Positions 1-8,792 of a stretch of 33,455 nucleotides of DNA are shown here, in pieces (position 1 is the first letter of the stretch; the number at the start of each line of letters is the position of its first letter). A program made the translations under genes and the position numbers. The notes under the pieces were generated by a model. It ran no database searches. It saw nothing but the letters and a program-made list of their open reading frames with translations, and was not told where the DNA came from. The DNA comes from a virus, in the IMG/VR virus record IMGVR_UViG_3300042691_012985, positions 1-33,455 of that record; one strand, given 5' to 3'.

Positions 1-2
1 GA

Positions 3-146
3 AAGAAGGGGCTGGCCCGGTCGGGATTCTTTGACAAGGCAGTAGAGCAGACGTTCAACGATTCATTTTTCAGGGCGGTGGCCGATGTTGTGGGTGCTGA
101 TGTGAGCATAGGCATAAGGCGGTTAAATTCGCTATCTAACAAGTAG
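3..146 (+). CDS. C-terminal fragment of an unknown phage protein
   Basis: The window opens inside an open frame that runs about 47 codons to TAG at 144-146, one base before the next gene's ATG. The fragment reads KKGLARSGFFDKAVEQ and ends with RRLNSLSNK. It is mildly amphipathic and basic at the end, with no motif I recognise. Because it abuts tail-like genes it is probably a tail or head-tail protein, but this is inference from position only. It is not the missing end of the terminase at the other edge: joining the two window ends would give an immediate TGA in the terminase frame, and the residues do not look like a terminase C-terminus. Confidence 0.6.
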   Translation, partial: KKGLARSGFFDKAVEQTFNDSFFRAVADVVGADVSIGIRRLNSLSNK

Positions 147-147
147 T

Positions 148-1281
148 ATGGCAATCACAATAAATTCCATCCCGGAAAGTTTCGGATCCTTTCATGACGA
201 TATGTGGGTGGTGGCAACCAGCACCAACGCTACTACTACGAATATGAAATACGTGTTCGACATTCGTATAAATTCGGTGTTGGTGGCACGGCTTCGGGTG
301 TTCCCCGATCCACTGACAGATAAGGGCATTGTAAACATCGGCAACATCATCCGGAACTACTGGTCATCCTATTTCAAGCCAACCACTACAAGGCAGCTAT
401 TCAACTATAACGATAACGGGAACATCGTGACCTATACGGTGCAGATTGGTGAGGACCTAAACGGAACGATCACGACGAATCTGAACCAGTTCATCTCTAC
501 CGCGTGGAATTTTGCACCTCCAGCCTTTCGAAATTGGGCGGGTGATTATTATGTCAACAAACTGGATGACTGGTTAACGAATCGTGACCGCAATGCTTTA
601 ACGGTTTACGGCGATGAGCGGGTATTTATCAGCTATGCACCCACCACGGTAGGCGATGCATCGCTGGCCGTATCTGTTAATAATGGCACCAGCACCATGA
701 CAGGCGCGGGCGTGCTGCTGTTCGGCTTGCAAATGTTCGACGTAAGTCCTGCGGCGGTGAATCAGTACCTCGGCACTACGTTCATAACACCTGCAACACA
801 ATCCTACACGCTTACCATATCCTCGGACACCATCCGGGTTACACGGGCATGCACGCAGTACACACCGTACAGCCTGCATTTTTTGAATGAGTTGGGCGGC
901 TTTGATACGTTCCAGTTCCGGCTTGTCAATCGGCAGTCCAGACAATTCGAGCGCAAACAATACGAGCAGATAGGCTGGGCATTGTCGGGTAACGACATGA
1001 CCAGATCGGACGCGTTCAAGAAAGTGCGTGGTGGGGATATTCAGTTTAGCACGAAGCAGATGGTGAAGTACACACTCACCAGCGACTATGTGAATGAAAC
1101 GGATTACAACTGGTTGCGGGAACTGCTGGCATCTCCGGAGGTGTACTATGAAAGGGATGGGTATTACTATCCGGTGACCATCACCGATTCCCAATGGCAG
1201 GAGAAGAAGCGCATCAATGACAAGCTGTTCAACCTGACCATCAACATCGACATCAGTACCGTAAATTCACAATATAGATGA
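148..1281 (+). CDS. Tail/baseplate-like structural protein (377 aa)
   Basis: A 377-residue protein rich in Thr, Asn, Tyr and alternating hydrophobic residues, as in beta-rich virion proteins. It has no signal peptide, membrane segment or catalytic motif. The ATG at 148 follows the upstream TAG by one base. Its TGA (1279-1281) overlaps the ATG of the next gene (1278) as ATGA, so the two are probably translationally coupled. Position directly before a larger beta-rich protein and a tape-measure-like protein suggests a distal tail, tail-tip or baseplate component. I know similar pairs of uncharacterised proteins from Bacteroidota prophages, but I cannot assign an exact role. Confidence 0.6.
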   Translation: MAITINSIPESFGSFHDDMWVVATSTNATTTNMKYVFDIRINSVLVARLRVFPDPLTDKGIVNIGNIIRNYWSSYFKPTTTRQLFNYNDNGNIVTYTVQIGEDLNGTITTNLNQFISTAWNFAPPAFRNWAGDYYVNKLDDWLTNRDRNALTVYGDERVFISYAPTTVGDASLAVSVNNGTSTMTGAGVLLFGLQMFDVSPAAVNQYLGTTFITPATQSYTLTISSDTIRVTRACTQYTPYSLHFLNELGGFDTFQFRLVNRQSRQFERKQYEQIGWALSGNDMTRSDAFKKVRGGDIQFSTKQMVKYTLTSDYVNETDYNWLRELLASPEVYYERDGYYYPVTITDSQWQEKKRINDKLFNLTINIDISTVNSQYR

Positions 1282-3404
1282 TCCGAACCCGAATATATCT
1301 GGAGAACAACGCGGTGGATTTATACGATGATGTGGCGGCTGAGTTTACGTATGCCATCGATGACGTGAAGGAGTTCGCCAGCCGGAATACCTCATTTTCA
1401 AAAACGATCACAATACCGGGCAGCTCTACCAACAATAAGTTGTTCGGCCATGTTTTTGAGTTCACCAGCTCCAATCCGTATGACAATGCCTTGCCGAATG
1501 TCGGAACGAATTTCAACCCGGCAGTTGTGGCGAACTGCGTGATATTGGTAGACAACATTCAGATATTTAAGGGTGTTCTCCGGCTCCTGCAAATTAACGT
1601 GGACCGTGGAACACTGGAGTATGAATGTGCGGTGTTCGGTGAGTTGGGTGGGTTTTCAAATGCCATCGCCAACCTGAAGCTTGAAAACCTCGATTTCAGC
1701 GGATATGACCATGCATGGACAGTCGAAAACATCAGCGCATCATGGCAGAGCATCAACGCATCGGGCTACTATTACCCGCTGATCGATTACGGAAAGGTAT
1801 CTACCAATAAGCACGACTGGCAGTACAAAGCCTTGCGCCCTGCCTACTATGTCCGGGAGATCATCGACAAGATTATAACCGGCTCGGGCTACACCTATGA
1901 GAGCAGTTTTCTGGACACCAACCTAATTAAGCGACTGATTATTCCGCAGAACACGAAGGTGATGCAGCAGCGGAGCGAATTGATATTAGGTGCATCGATT
2001 AACGTAGCAAGTTACACCAGTAGCTCAAACATCGCATTCACTACGAACACGGCGGGCGATTTCGTGTATTCTTCCACAAATAAAGACTTCACGTATAACA
2101 ACCCTGCCAGCGTAACCTCTGATATTACAATCAGTTTCGGTGGCACGGTCACAGCGATAAACCCATCACTCAACAGCGTGCAGGTGCAGTTATACCGGAA
2201 TGCGGTATTAATCGGCCTGAATACTTTTGTAATCGATGCCACACCGCAGAATTTCAGCGGGGTGATAACGGCATCGAATGTAACCTTCAACCAGAATGAT
2301 ACGCTATACCTGCGCATCGTGATAAACGGTGAGTTCAACATGTCAGGCGGCGTGCTGAACGTACAGAGCCAAAACCCGGAGCAGCTTATCCCGGTGAATT
2401 ATGGTGAAACGATCAGGATGAACGAACACATCCCGAAGGGTATTTTCCAGAAGGATTTCATCACCTCCATTGTGAAGATGTTTAACCTCTACATAACGGA
2501 GGACGCAAACCGGGAAAAGCATCTCATTATTTCACCGGGTACATTCTTCTACGAGCGAGGCGAGGACACGCTATTTGCCATTAACGATTTCGGCGATCTG
2601 CTGGAGGTGGAGTTAGGTACCTATCTGATCATCGAGCCGGGGCAGTCTGCTTTCCTTGACTGGACAGCAAAAATAGACCGGGCAAAGCCTATGGTTATCC
2701 GCCCGATGTCGGAACTGAACGCGCGGTTCTTTGAGTACAAGTATCGGCCGGATAATGACTACTACAACGAGCAGTATCAGAAAAAGTATGATCTCGGATA
2801 TGGGGATAGAATTGTAGACACCGGGTTCAGTTTCGGCGGGAACAAGGACACAGCCCAGCTTATTTTCTCCGCTACTCCGCTCGTCGGCTATGCGGGTGAG
2901 GACAAAGTTTATCCGACTATTTACAAGCTAAGCAATGTCGGGCCATCGCAGGTAGAGGATGCAACGGATCATAATATCCGTATCATGCAAGCGAAGAAAA
3001 AGACCACTCCATCATGGCAGATTCTCGATGGTGCAACGGTCAAAGCTACATACACCGAGTACGGCTATGCCGGTAACCTTGACGATCCAAAAACACCGGA
3101 GAATGATATAAATTTTGGCGCACCGAGGGAGTTGTATTTCAGCCTGCCATCTGGTGAGGAATATCCAGACACCAATCTATTTAGCGGGTTCTGGTTCGAT
3201 TATGTCGCAGAGATTACCGACAAAGATTCAAAACTACTCACGGCATTCGTCAAGTTGAACGAGCTGGATATTGCGAATCTGAATTTCTCCCGGCTAATTT
3301 TCATCGATGGCGCACTTTGGAGGCTGAACAAAATTATCGACTTTAACACCGAGGACACGACAAGGGTTGAGTTCCTGCGGGTGATTGAATTAACGTACCA
3401 ATAA
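1278..3404 (+). CDS. Large tail-tip/baseplate-like structural protein (708 aa)
   Basis: A 708-residue soluble protein. Its N-terminus (IRTRIYLENNAVDLYDD, then a stretch containing ASRNTSFSKTITIPGS near residues 34-49) resembles a recurrent N-terminus of large uncharacterised structural proteins in Bacteroidota phages. The middle is Ser/Thr/Asn-rich and probably beta-structured (about residues 230-370). The C-terminal third contains the short pattern YNEQYQKKYDLGYGDRI. There is no transmembrane segment or enzyme motif. The start overlaps the upstream stop, and the gene ends 15 nt before the tape-measure-like gene. A role as hub or tail-tip protein is inferred from size, composition and neighbours. 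Confidence 0.6.
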   Translation: MIRTRIYLENNAVDLYDDVAAEFTYAIDDVKEFASRNTSFSKTITIPGSSTNNKLFGHVFEFTSSNPYDNALPNVGTNFNPAVVANCVILVDNIQIFKGVLRLLQINVDRGTLEYECAVFGELGGFSNAIANLKLENLDFSGYDHAWTVENISASWQSINASGYYYPLIDYGKVSTNKHDWQYKALRPAYYVREIIDKIITGSGYTYESSFLDTNLIKRLIIPQNTKVMQQRSELILGASINVASYTSSSNIAFTTNTAGDFVYSSTNKDFTYNNPASVTSDITISFGGTVTAINPSLNSVQVQLYRNAVLIGLNTFVIDATPQNFSGVITASNVTFNQNDTLYLRIVINGEFNMSGGVLNVQSQNPEQLIPVNYGETIRMNEHIPKGIFQKDFITSIVKMFNLYITEDANREKHLIISPGTFFYERGEDTLFAINDFGDLLEVELGTYLIIEPGQSAFLDWTAKIDRAKPMVIRPMSELNARFFEYKYRPDNDYYNEQYQKKYDLGYGDRIVDTGFSFGGNKDTAQLIFSATPLVGYAGEDKVYPTIYKLSNVGPSQVEDATDHNIRIMQAKKKTTPSWQILDGATVKATYTEYGYAGNLDDPKTPENDINFGAPRELYFSLPSGEEYPDTNLFSGFWFDYVAEITDKDSKLLTAFVKLNELDIANLNFSRLIFIDGALWRLNKIIDFNTEDTTRVEFLRVIELTYQ

Positions 3405-3419
3405 ACGCTACTTAAAGGC

Positions 3420-5405
3420 ATGGCAGATCAGAACGTAAATATAAAAGTCAAGATAGGCGTTGATACGGGCAATACGGAAGAACAGGCAAAGAAAGCCACG
3501 GATGGGGTAGACAAAATTGCCAAGTCGGCAAAGCAGGCCGAAACCAACGCAAAGAAAGCAGGCAGCGCATTCAGCAGCATCGGGAATGCGTTGAAATCGC
3601 TTGGCATCATCGCACTGGTCAACAAGGGCTTTGAGTTCTTCCAGCAGGTCCTTGGTAAAAATCAGAAGGTAGCCGATTTCCTTAGCACATCGGTAAATTT
3701 TCTCACCTCTGTATTCTCCGACCTGGTTGCGTTTCTAATAGACAACACGCAGCCGGTCATCGACTTTTTTAAGTCCATTTTTGAGAACCCTAAGCAGTTA
3801 CTGGAGGATTTCGCCACAGCGATAAAAGAAAACTTTTTAGAGAGGGTTCGCTCGCTGATCGATGCCTACGGATTGTTAGGCTCGATTATCAAAAATGTTT
3901 TTAAAGGCAACTTCGACGAGGCTATAAAAGATGCAAAAAGTTTCGGAAAGGAGGTAGTTGATGTTTTCACCGGTGTAGATGGAACGGTAGACAGAGCATC
4001 AAAGGCCATCAGCGATGCGGCCGATGCTACGTCGAAATATGTTAAGTCTAAAGTTGATCAGGCGAAGGCACTGACAGAGGCAACGAATAACGCTATTATT
4101 GCAGAAGCAAGTTTAACTAAGGCTATAAAGCTGACTGAAAATGAGGCGGAAAAACTACGCCAAAAGCGGGATGATGAAAATGCATCTTTACAGGAGCGAA
4201 TAAAAGCAAACGAGCAACTGGCTGAAGTTCTGAAAAAAGGCCAAGAGCAAGAATTTGCACTACTGGCCATACGAGAGCAGGCCATCAATAGAGAGATAGC
4301 ATCCAACGGCATCAACATACAGAATCAGGCGGAGCTGATAAAGTTGGCCGGTGAGCGGGCAGACATCGAAGAAAAATACACGGCCTTTGCATCGGAGCAG
4401 CTGGTGAACCGCACAGCACTACTGAACGAAGAGAGGGAAAATGTCCGCAAGGTGGCGGAGGCTGAAAATAAGCGGCTACTGGACCAGCAGAAAGCAGCAG
4501 CCGACACGATAAAGGATGAGGTGGCGAAGCTTGAAGCAAAGCGCACAATTTTAGAGCAGGAGAATGAGCTGGAACTGCAACGGCTTCAGAATGTAATCGA
4601 CAACACCACCGCCGGCACAACTGCCCGGATCGATGCGGAAATTGAATACCAGAACAAAAAGAATGAGATTGCCATCCAGCTTGCACAGACAGACGATCAG
4701 CTGGCGGTGGCACGTTTTACAAAGGAACTAGAGGGATTGCAACGACTCCGCACAGCGGAAGGGGTGGCGTACGAGGAGCGGCTGGCATCACTGGACGCAG
4801 AGCAGGTGGCACTGGATGAAGCATTTGAAAATAGGCTGATAAGCGAAAAAGACTACAACGACAAAGTAAAGGCACTGACCGACCAGCGAATTGCCTATCA
4901 AGATGCGGAATTACAGGCTAAACTTGAATTTGCAGCGGCGGTAGGTTCTATTTTCGGCCAACTTGCGGGACTGTTTGAGCAGGGAACGGCAGCGGCAAAG
5001 GTGGCAGCACTGGCAGAGATTGCCATCGGTACGGGCGTTGGTTTCATTAACGGTCTGGACATTGCACAGAAATCAGCAAAGGCCACCGGGCCGGGTGCTG
5101 CATTTGCTTTCCCAATTTTCTACGCTACACAAATAGCGGCTGTATTGGGTGCGGCATCGCGGGCAAAATCTATCATCGCCACGACAAGGGGCGGAGGTGG
5201 AGCGGCAGGTGGCAACCCATCGGCACCGGTCAACCCATCGGCACCTATCGCACCGACTGCGCCATCACCTATACAGACTACGCTCGATACGGCGGCATTC
5301 AGCACCATAACCAACCAACCCGCCCGCGCTTATGTAGTGGAGTCTGATGTCAGCAATTCACAGGAGCGCATCCGCAGGATAAACAGGGCGGCAACTTTCG
5401 GCTAA
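3420..5405 (+). CDS. Tail tape-measure-like protein (661 aa)
   Basis: The protein opens with a polar region and then Ala/Lys-rich heptad-like helices (KIAKSAKQAETNAKKAGSAF). A hydrophobic segment follows near residues 60-135. A long charged coiled coil rich in Glu, Lys, Ala and Gln covers about residues 205-500. Near the C-terminus are two hydrophobic Gly/Ala stretches (around AEIAIGTGVGFINGL and FPIFYATQIAAVLGAA), then a Pro/Ala-rich linker. This arrangement of coiled coil with short membrane-active segments is typical of tape-measure proteins, which set tail length and pass through the membrane at DNA entry. At about 1.5 angstrom per residue the length would suit a tail near 100 nm. No lysozyme or peptidase motif was seen. 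Unusually, the gene precedes the capsid genes. Confidence 0.72.
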   Translation: MADQNVNIKVKIGVDTGNTEEQAKKATDGVDKIAKSAKQAETNAKKAGSAFSSIGNALKSLGIIALVNKGFEFFQQVLGKNQKVADFLSTSVNFLTSVFSDLVAFLIDNTQPVIDFFKSIFENPKQLLEDFATAIKENFLERVRSLIDAYGLLGSIIKNVFKGNFDEAIKDAKSFGKEVVDVFTGVDGTVDRASKAISDAADATSKYVKSKVDQAKALTEATNNAIIAEASLTKAIKLTENEAEKLRQKRDDENASLQERIKANEQLAEVLKKGQEQEFALLAIREQAINREIASNGINIQNQAELIKLAGERADIEEKYTAFASEQLVNRTALLNEERENVRKVAEAENKRLLDQQKAAADTIKDEVAKLEAKRTILEQENELELQRLQNVIDNTTAGTTARIDAEIEYQNKKNEIAIQLAQTDDQLAVARFTKELEGLQRLRTAEGVAYEERLASLDAEQVALDEAFENRLISEKDYNDKVKALTDQRIAYQDAELQAKLEFAAAVGSIFGQLAGLFEQGTAAAKVAALAEIAIGTGVGFINGLDIAQKSAKATGPGAAFAFPIFYATQIAAVLGAASRAKSIIATTRGGGGAAGGNPSAPVNPSAPIAPTAPSPIQTTLDTAAFSTITNQPARAYVVESDVSNSQERIRRINRAATFG

Positions 5406-5421
5406 AAAACTATTTAAGATT

Positions 5422-6468
5422 ATGACCATAGACAATCTGCCGGTGTACCGGCTCGACATTATAGAGGACGAGGACAGCGACAAAGAAGTGAATTTTGTGG
5501 CATTGGTGGACAGGCCAGCCATCGAAAAGCAGTTTCTGGCGTTCAGCGCAGACGACTTCCTTGCTCCGGGTGAATCGGAGAGCAAAGACGAATGGCTGGA
5601 GCGGTGCATGGGCGTGATGGTGGGCGATGAGGGGAAGGAGCAGGATCAGGCATATGCCATCTGCCAAAGCAAGTGGGAGCAGAAATTTGCTGAATCCTAC
5701 AGCGACTATCCGGATGCGGTGAAAAATAACGCCAAGGCCGCGCTGAAATGGGCGGATGAAAACGGCTGGGGATCGTGCGGTACACCAGTAGGGAAGCAAC
5801 GCGCTAACCAACTGGCGAAAGGTGAACCGATTTCGCTGGACACCGTAAAGCGGATGTATAGTTTCCTATCTAGGCACAAACCAGCAGCGGAAACATCGAA
5901 GGGGTACGGAGACGGATGTGGGCAGCTGATGTACGACGCATGGGGCGGAGCTTCGGCTTTGTCATGGGCGGAAAGCAAAATACGGGCAGCAGAACGGAAA
6001 AACTTTGCTATTCAGGACGAGGAGGAGCGCATCATCTCCGGTCCGCTGATGCTGGCCAATAAGCCTATTTTCCGCATGGACAGTTTCGGGGAGTATTATG
6101 TGTATTTTTCCGCTGACACCATCAAAAAGATAGCGCAGAAGTTCTTCCGGAAAGCCTACCAGAATAACGTGAACCTCATGCATGATGATGGCCAGCAACT
6201 TAGCGGACTGACCATGTTTGAATCATTCATAACGGACGAAAAGCGGGGCATCCTACCCATGAAAGGGTTTGAGGATGTGCCGGATGGCTCCTGGTTCGGT
6301 TCGTTCAAAGTTGAGAATGACGAGGTATGGCAGATGGTCAAAGATGGCAAGGTTAAGGGGTTCAGCGTGGAGGGGGTGTTTAATTACATCCGGGAGAACG
6401 ATGAGGAGGATGCGATCGAGAAAATGCGGGAGATCATCGACATTCTGAACGCTGTGAGAGCGCAATAG
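5422..6468 (+). CDS. XkdF-like prohead serine protease with an inserted domain (348 aa)
   Basis: The C-terminal half (about 200-325) matches the XkdF-type prohead protease: an ISGPLMLANKPIFR strand, EYYVYFS, NLMHDD with probable catalytic His254, and VKGFSVEG with probable nucleophile Ser315. Such proteases cleave the scaffold and capsid during head maturation. The N-terminus (LPVYRLDIIEDED, VNFVALVDRPAI) is also typical. Between them, about residues 53-195 form an insertion with CGTPVGKQRANQLAKGEPIS and GDGCGQLMYDAWGG, a Cys/Gly/Trp-rich module known from several phage head proteins but without an assigned function as far as I know. The gene starts 16 nt after the tape-measure-like gene and precedes the scaffold-like and capsid genes, which agrees with the role. 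Confidence 0.82.
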   Translation: MTIDNLPVYRLDIIEDEDSDKEVNFVALVDRPAIEKQFLAFSADDFLAPGESESKDEWLERCMGVMVGDEGKEQDQAYAICQSKWEQKFAESYSDYPDAVKNNAKAALKWADENGWGSCGTPVGKQRANQLAKGEPISLDTVKRMYSFLSRHKPAAETSKGYGDGCGQLMYDAWGGASALSWAESKIRAAERKNFAIQDEEERIISGPLMLANKPIFRMDSFGEYYVYFSADTIKKIAQKFFRKAYQNNVNLMHDDGQQLSGLTMFESFITDEKRGILPMKGFEDVPDGSWFGSFKVENDEVWQMVKDGKVKGFSVEGVFNYIRENDEEDAIEKMREIIDILNAVRAQ

Positions 6469-6502
6469 AAGCTCACCACGGGCATCAAATGGTCAACTAT
6501 GT

Positions 6503-6528
6503 AATATGCCTCTAATTAGGGGCATATT
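6503..6528 (+). terminator. 26-nt palindromic hairpin before the scaffold-like gene
   Basis: AATATGCC at 6503-6510 pairs perfectly with GGCATATT at 6521-6528. The centre TCTAATTAGG can extend the stem by CTAA/TTAG plus a U-G pair, leaving almost no loop. CATTTTTATG follows, a short T-run that runs into the ATG at 6536. It may be a weak terminator or RNA-processing/stabilising hairpin between the protease and the scaffold/capsid genes. The upstream in-frame ATG (6506) is buried in the stem, which argues for the later start. Confidence 0.6.
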
Positions 6529-6535
6529 CATTTTT

Positions 6536-7087
6536 ATGACACCACAGGAAGCATTATCAAAAATCAAGGCACTATTCGCCGATCAGAACGCACCAGAGGT
6601 GCCTTCCGTTCCGCCAGTAGAGCAATTTAAAGAGTACCAACTGGCCGATGGCAATAAGGTTATGATTGATAACCTCGCACCCGGAGGCAAGGTTACCATC
6701 GAAGGACCAGAGGGCCCGGTAGCACCTCCCGCAGGTGATCACATCCTAGCAGATGGTATTGTTATCACTACCGACGAGGCTGGCATCATTACCGAGCTGG
6801 AAACTCCCGAAATCGAGACAGAGGTGGAAACCGCTGCTATGAAGAAAAAGATGGAGGACATGGCCGCACAAATCGAGCAGATGAAAGCGGACTACGAAGC
6901 ACGTTTCAATATGCAAAAAGAGGAGTTCGCCATTGCCATCAAAGCCAGCGAGGACAAAATGACCTCACTACGCGATGTGCTGGTAGAGTTCTTCGCCGCA
7001 CCTTCTGCCGATCCCATCAAACCCGAACCGCGCCACGTATCGAAGGATGACAAGGTTAGTCGCTTCCTTCAGCGGATCGGACAATAA
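6536..7087 (+). CDS. Scaffold-like capsid assembly protein (183 aa)
   Basis: A small acidic protein with a Pro/Gly-rich N-terminal half and a coiled-coil-like helix near residues 95-155 (MKKKMEDMAAQIEQMKADYE). It ends with a basic, polar tail (EPRHVSKDDKVSRFLQRIGQ). An acidic, helical, Met/Glu/Lys-rich protein between a head protease and the major capsid protein fits a scaffold that the protease would degrade; there is no sequence motif for this. I prefer the start at 6536 (MTPQEALSKIK) over 6506, because the longer form adds a hydrophobic stub whose start codon lies in a stable hairpin. The capsid gene starts 46 nt downstream. Confidence 0.65.
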   Translation: MTPQEALSKIKALFADQNAPEVPSVPPVEQFKEYQLADGNKVMIDNLAPGGKVTIEGPEGPVAPPAGDHILADGIVITTDEAGIITELETPEIETEVETAAMKKKMEDMAAQIEQMKADYEARFNMQKEEFAIAIKASEDKMTSLRDVLVEFFAAPSADPIKPEPRHVSKDDKVSRFLQRIGQ

Positions 7088-7133
7088 ACCCCGTTTTTCA
7101 AAATCCAATTACTAAAAATCAAAATTTCAAACA

Positions 7134-8075
7134 ATGGCATTTAATGTAGACGCACTGGCCAACTATACGAAGCAGAACGCGCAAAACCTCGTTACTTCTT
7201 CTGTACTTGGTGCTAAGACCATCGACCTGATTAAGCAGGCGAGCAACGTGATGGTAGGGGTGAAATCCTCCGAAACCATCAACATCATGGACACGGACAC
7301 GCTGTTTCAGTCTGGTAGCAACTGCGGATTCACCGCATCCGGCACCACAACTTTCACTCAGCGTACCGTGACCGTGGGAAAAATTAAGGTGAACGAAAGC
7401 CTTTGCCCTAAAGACCTCGAAGCGAAGTACCTTCAGGAAGCACTGCCACGCGGTTCCCGTTACGACAGCATCATATTTGCAGAGCAGTACAGCCAGCGCA
7501 AAGCTCAGAAGATTGCTGATGCTCTGGAGAAAGCAGTATGGCAGGGTGACACCACAAGTGTAGACACTCAGCTCCTTCATTTCGATGGACTGATCAAGCA
7601 GGTGAACGCCGGAGCAGTACAGGCCAACGCATCCCCATTCATCGGTACCGTTGCCACCTCTATCACTGCCTCAAACGTGATCGCGGTTATGGATGCGGTT
7701 TACGCTGCCATTCCTGCTGCGGTTGTTGACAAGGATGATGTGGTTATCATGTGTGGCATGGATGTGTTCCGCACATACACCATCGCGCTGAAGAACGCGA
7801 ATCTGTTCCACTACAACTACGATGGCAAGGCAAACGGTGAGTTCACACTCCCCGGGACTACCATCCGCGTAATCGCTACACCGGGACTGAACGGCACCAG
7901 CAAGGTGTACGCCATGAGGTTGTCTAACATCTTCTTCGGCACCGACCTGCTGGACGAGCAGGAGCGCTTTGACATCTTCTACGCTCGCGAAGCCGATCAG
8001 GTACGGTTCATCGCCGAGTTCAAAGCAGGTGTGAACGTAGCGTTCCCCGGCGAAGTTGTGAAGTTCACTGTCTAA
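7134..8075 (+). CDS. Major capsid protein (313 aa)
   Basis: A 313-residue protein directly downstream of protease and scaffold-like genes. Its length and order fit an HK97-fold major capsid protein. The sequence has a helical N-terminus (MAFNVDALANYTKQNAQNLV), a polar Thr/Ser-rich region near 60-80, a charged helix near 105-135 (YSQRKAQKIADALEKAVW), and a strand-rich C-terminal half ending FPGEVVKFTV. No single diagnostic motif is visible, so the call rests mostly on order, size and resemblance to Bacteroidota phage capsids. A strong hairpin lies 12 nt after the stop and may stabilise this presumably abundant message. Confidence 0.78.
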   Translation: MAFNVDALANYTKQNAQNLVTSSVLGAKTIDLIKQASNVMVGVKSSETINIMDTDTLFQSGSNCGFTASGTTTFTQRTVTVGKIKVNESLCPKDLEAKYLQEALPRGSRYDSIIFAEQYSQRKAQKIADALEKAVWQGDTTSVDTQLLHFDGLIKQVNAGAVQANASPFIGTVATSITASNVIAVMDAVYAAIPAAVVDKDDVVIMCGMDVFRTYTIALKNANLFHYNYDGKANGEFTLPGTTIRVIATPGLNGTSKVYAMRLSNIFFGTDLLDEQERFDIFYAREADQVRFIAEFKAGVNVAFPGEVVKFTV

Positions 8076-8087
8076 CAATTTTTAACT

Positions 8088-8113
8088 GCCGGAGGGGTAC
8101 TAACCTCTCCGGC
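8088..8113 (+). terminator. Hairpin after the capsid gene
   Basis: GCCGGAGGGGT (8088-8098) pairs with ACCTCTCCGGC (8103-8113), an 11-bp stem with one G-U pair and a 4-nt loop ACTA. No U-run follows (TTAATCTAATC), so it is more likely an attenuating or message-stabilising hairpin than a full intrinsic terminator. It separates the capsid gene from the tail-tube-like gene. Confidence 0.6.
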
Positions 8114-8130
8114 TTAATCTAATCACGCAT

Positions 8131-8643
8131 ATGAGTTGCGCACTAACACAAGGTTATTCATTTGATTGCAAAGACAATCAGGGCGGCTTAGAAGCGGTGT
8201 GGTTCATCGGCTATAATGATGTAACGGCTGTGACCGAGGCGAGCGGGGTGGTAACTGCCATCACGAAGGCGAGCGGTAAGGTGTTTTACAAGTATCAGCT
8301 GGTAAAGAATACCGCATCTTTTACCGAAAACATTCAGGGTAACATCGAGAACGGCACCATCAACTATGACCAGCAGCTGGTTGTAATCATCAATAAGTTA
8401 CAGGTCAATATGCGGAATGAAATTCTGCTGCTGGCACGCAACAACATGATGGCGGTGGTGAAGGACAAAAACGGTCGCTACTGGTTAGCCGGTCGTTACT
8501 CCGGACTTGATTTGCTTAGTGGATCAGCAGGTACCGGAACGGCATCAACCGACCGGAATGGTTACAGCCTTACCTTCAGCGGAGCAGAGCGCGAGCTGGC
8601 ACCAGAAGTACAGGCATCTGTAATCGCCACACTGACCGCATAA
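8131..8643 (+). CDS. Tail-tube-like (major tail) protein (170 aa)
   Basis: The sequence opens MSCALTQGYSFDCKDNQGG and continues with repeated beta-prone stretches (VVTAITKASGKVFYKYQLVK) and a conserved-looking RNEILLLARNNMMAVV near residues 95-110. It ends with a Gly/Thr/Ser-rich segment and SLTFSGAERELAP. Proteins with this opening and the 'NEILLLA..' segment occur beside capsid genes in Bacteroidota phages and are usually taken as tail-tube subunits. The small size, beta-rich composition and position between hairpins, as expected for a highly expressed structural gene, agree. The assignment is by resemblance, not by a strict motif. Confidence 0.62.
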   Translation: MSCALTQGYSFDCKDNQGGLEAVWFIGYNDVTAVTEASGVVTAITKASGKVFYKYQLVKNTASFTENIQGNIENGTINYDQQLVVIINKLQVNMRNEILLLARNNMMAVVKDKNGRYWLAGRYSGLDLLSGSAGTGTASTDRNGYSLTFSGAERELAPEVQASVIATLTA

Positions 8644-8651
8644 CATTTAGA

Positions 8652-8690
8652 AGCCGGCACGCATCCCGCGATCTGCGCACCCGGCCGGCT
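8652..8690 (+). terminator. GC-rich hairpin after the tail-tube-like gene
   Basis: AGCCGGC (8652-8658) pairs with GCCGGCT (8684-8690), seven perfect pairs enclosing 25 nt that can fold further. T-rich CATTTTATTAC follows. It lies 9 nt after the stop at 8643 and is a plausible terminator for the capsid/tube transcript. Confidence 0.55.
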
Positions 8691-8728
8691 CATTTTATTA
8701 CTTTCTCATTTTCGTTGTATATCGGTTA

Positions 8729-8754
8729 ACACCTCGTTTCTACGGGGTGTTTTT
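8729..8754 (+). terminator. Intrinsic terminator with GTTTCTAC loop
   Basis: ACACCTCG (8729-8736) pairs with CGGGGTGT (8743-8750) as an 8-bp stem with one U-G pair, a TTTCTA loop, and a T-run at 8750-8754. It is a second terminator in the 8644-8792 gap. The same loop and closing G-C pair recur in two terminators near 16.9 kb. Confidence 0.75.
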
Positions 8755-8792
8755 ATTTTCGGTAACTTTACCAATATGCGCTATTTACTTTT

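Noticed and set aside
598-1194. A 198-aa minus-strand frame opposite the first tail-like gene
   Set aside because: Cys/His/Arg-rich shadow composition and no start signal; the plus-strand gene is coupled to its neighbours.
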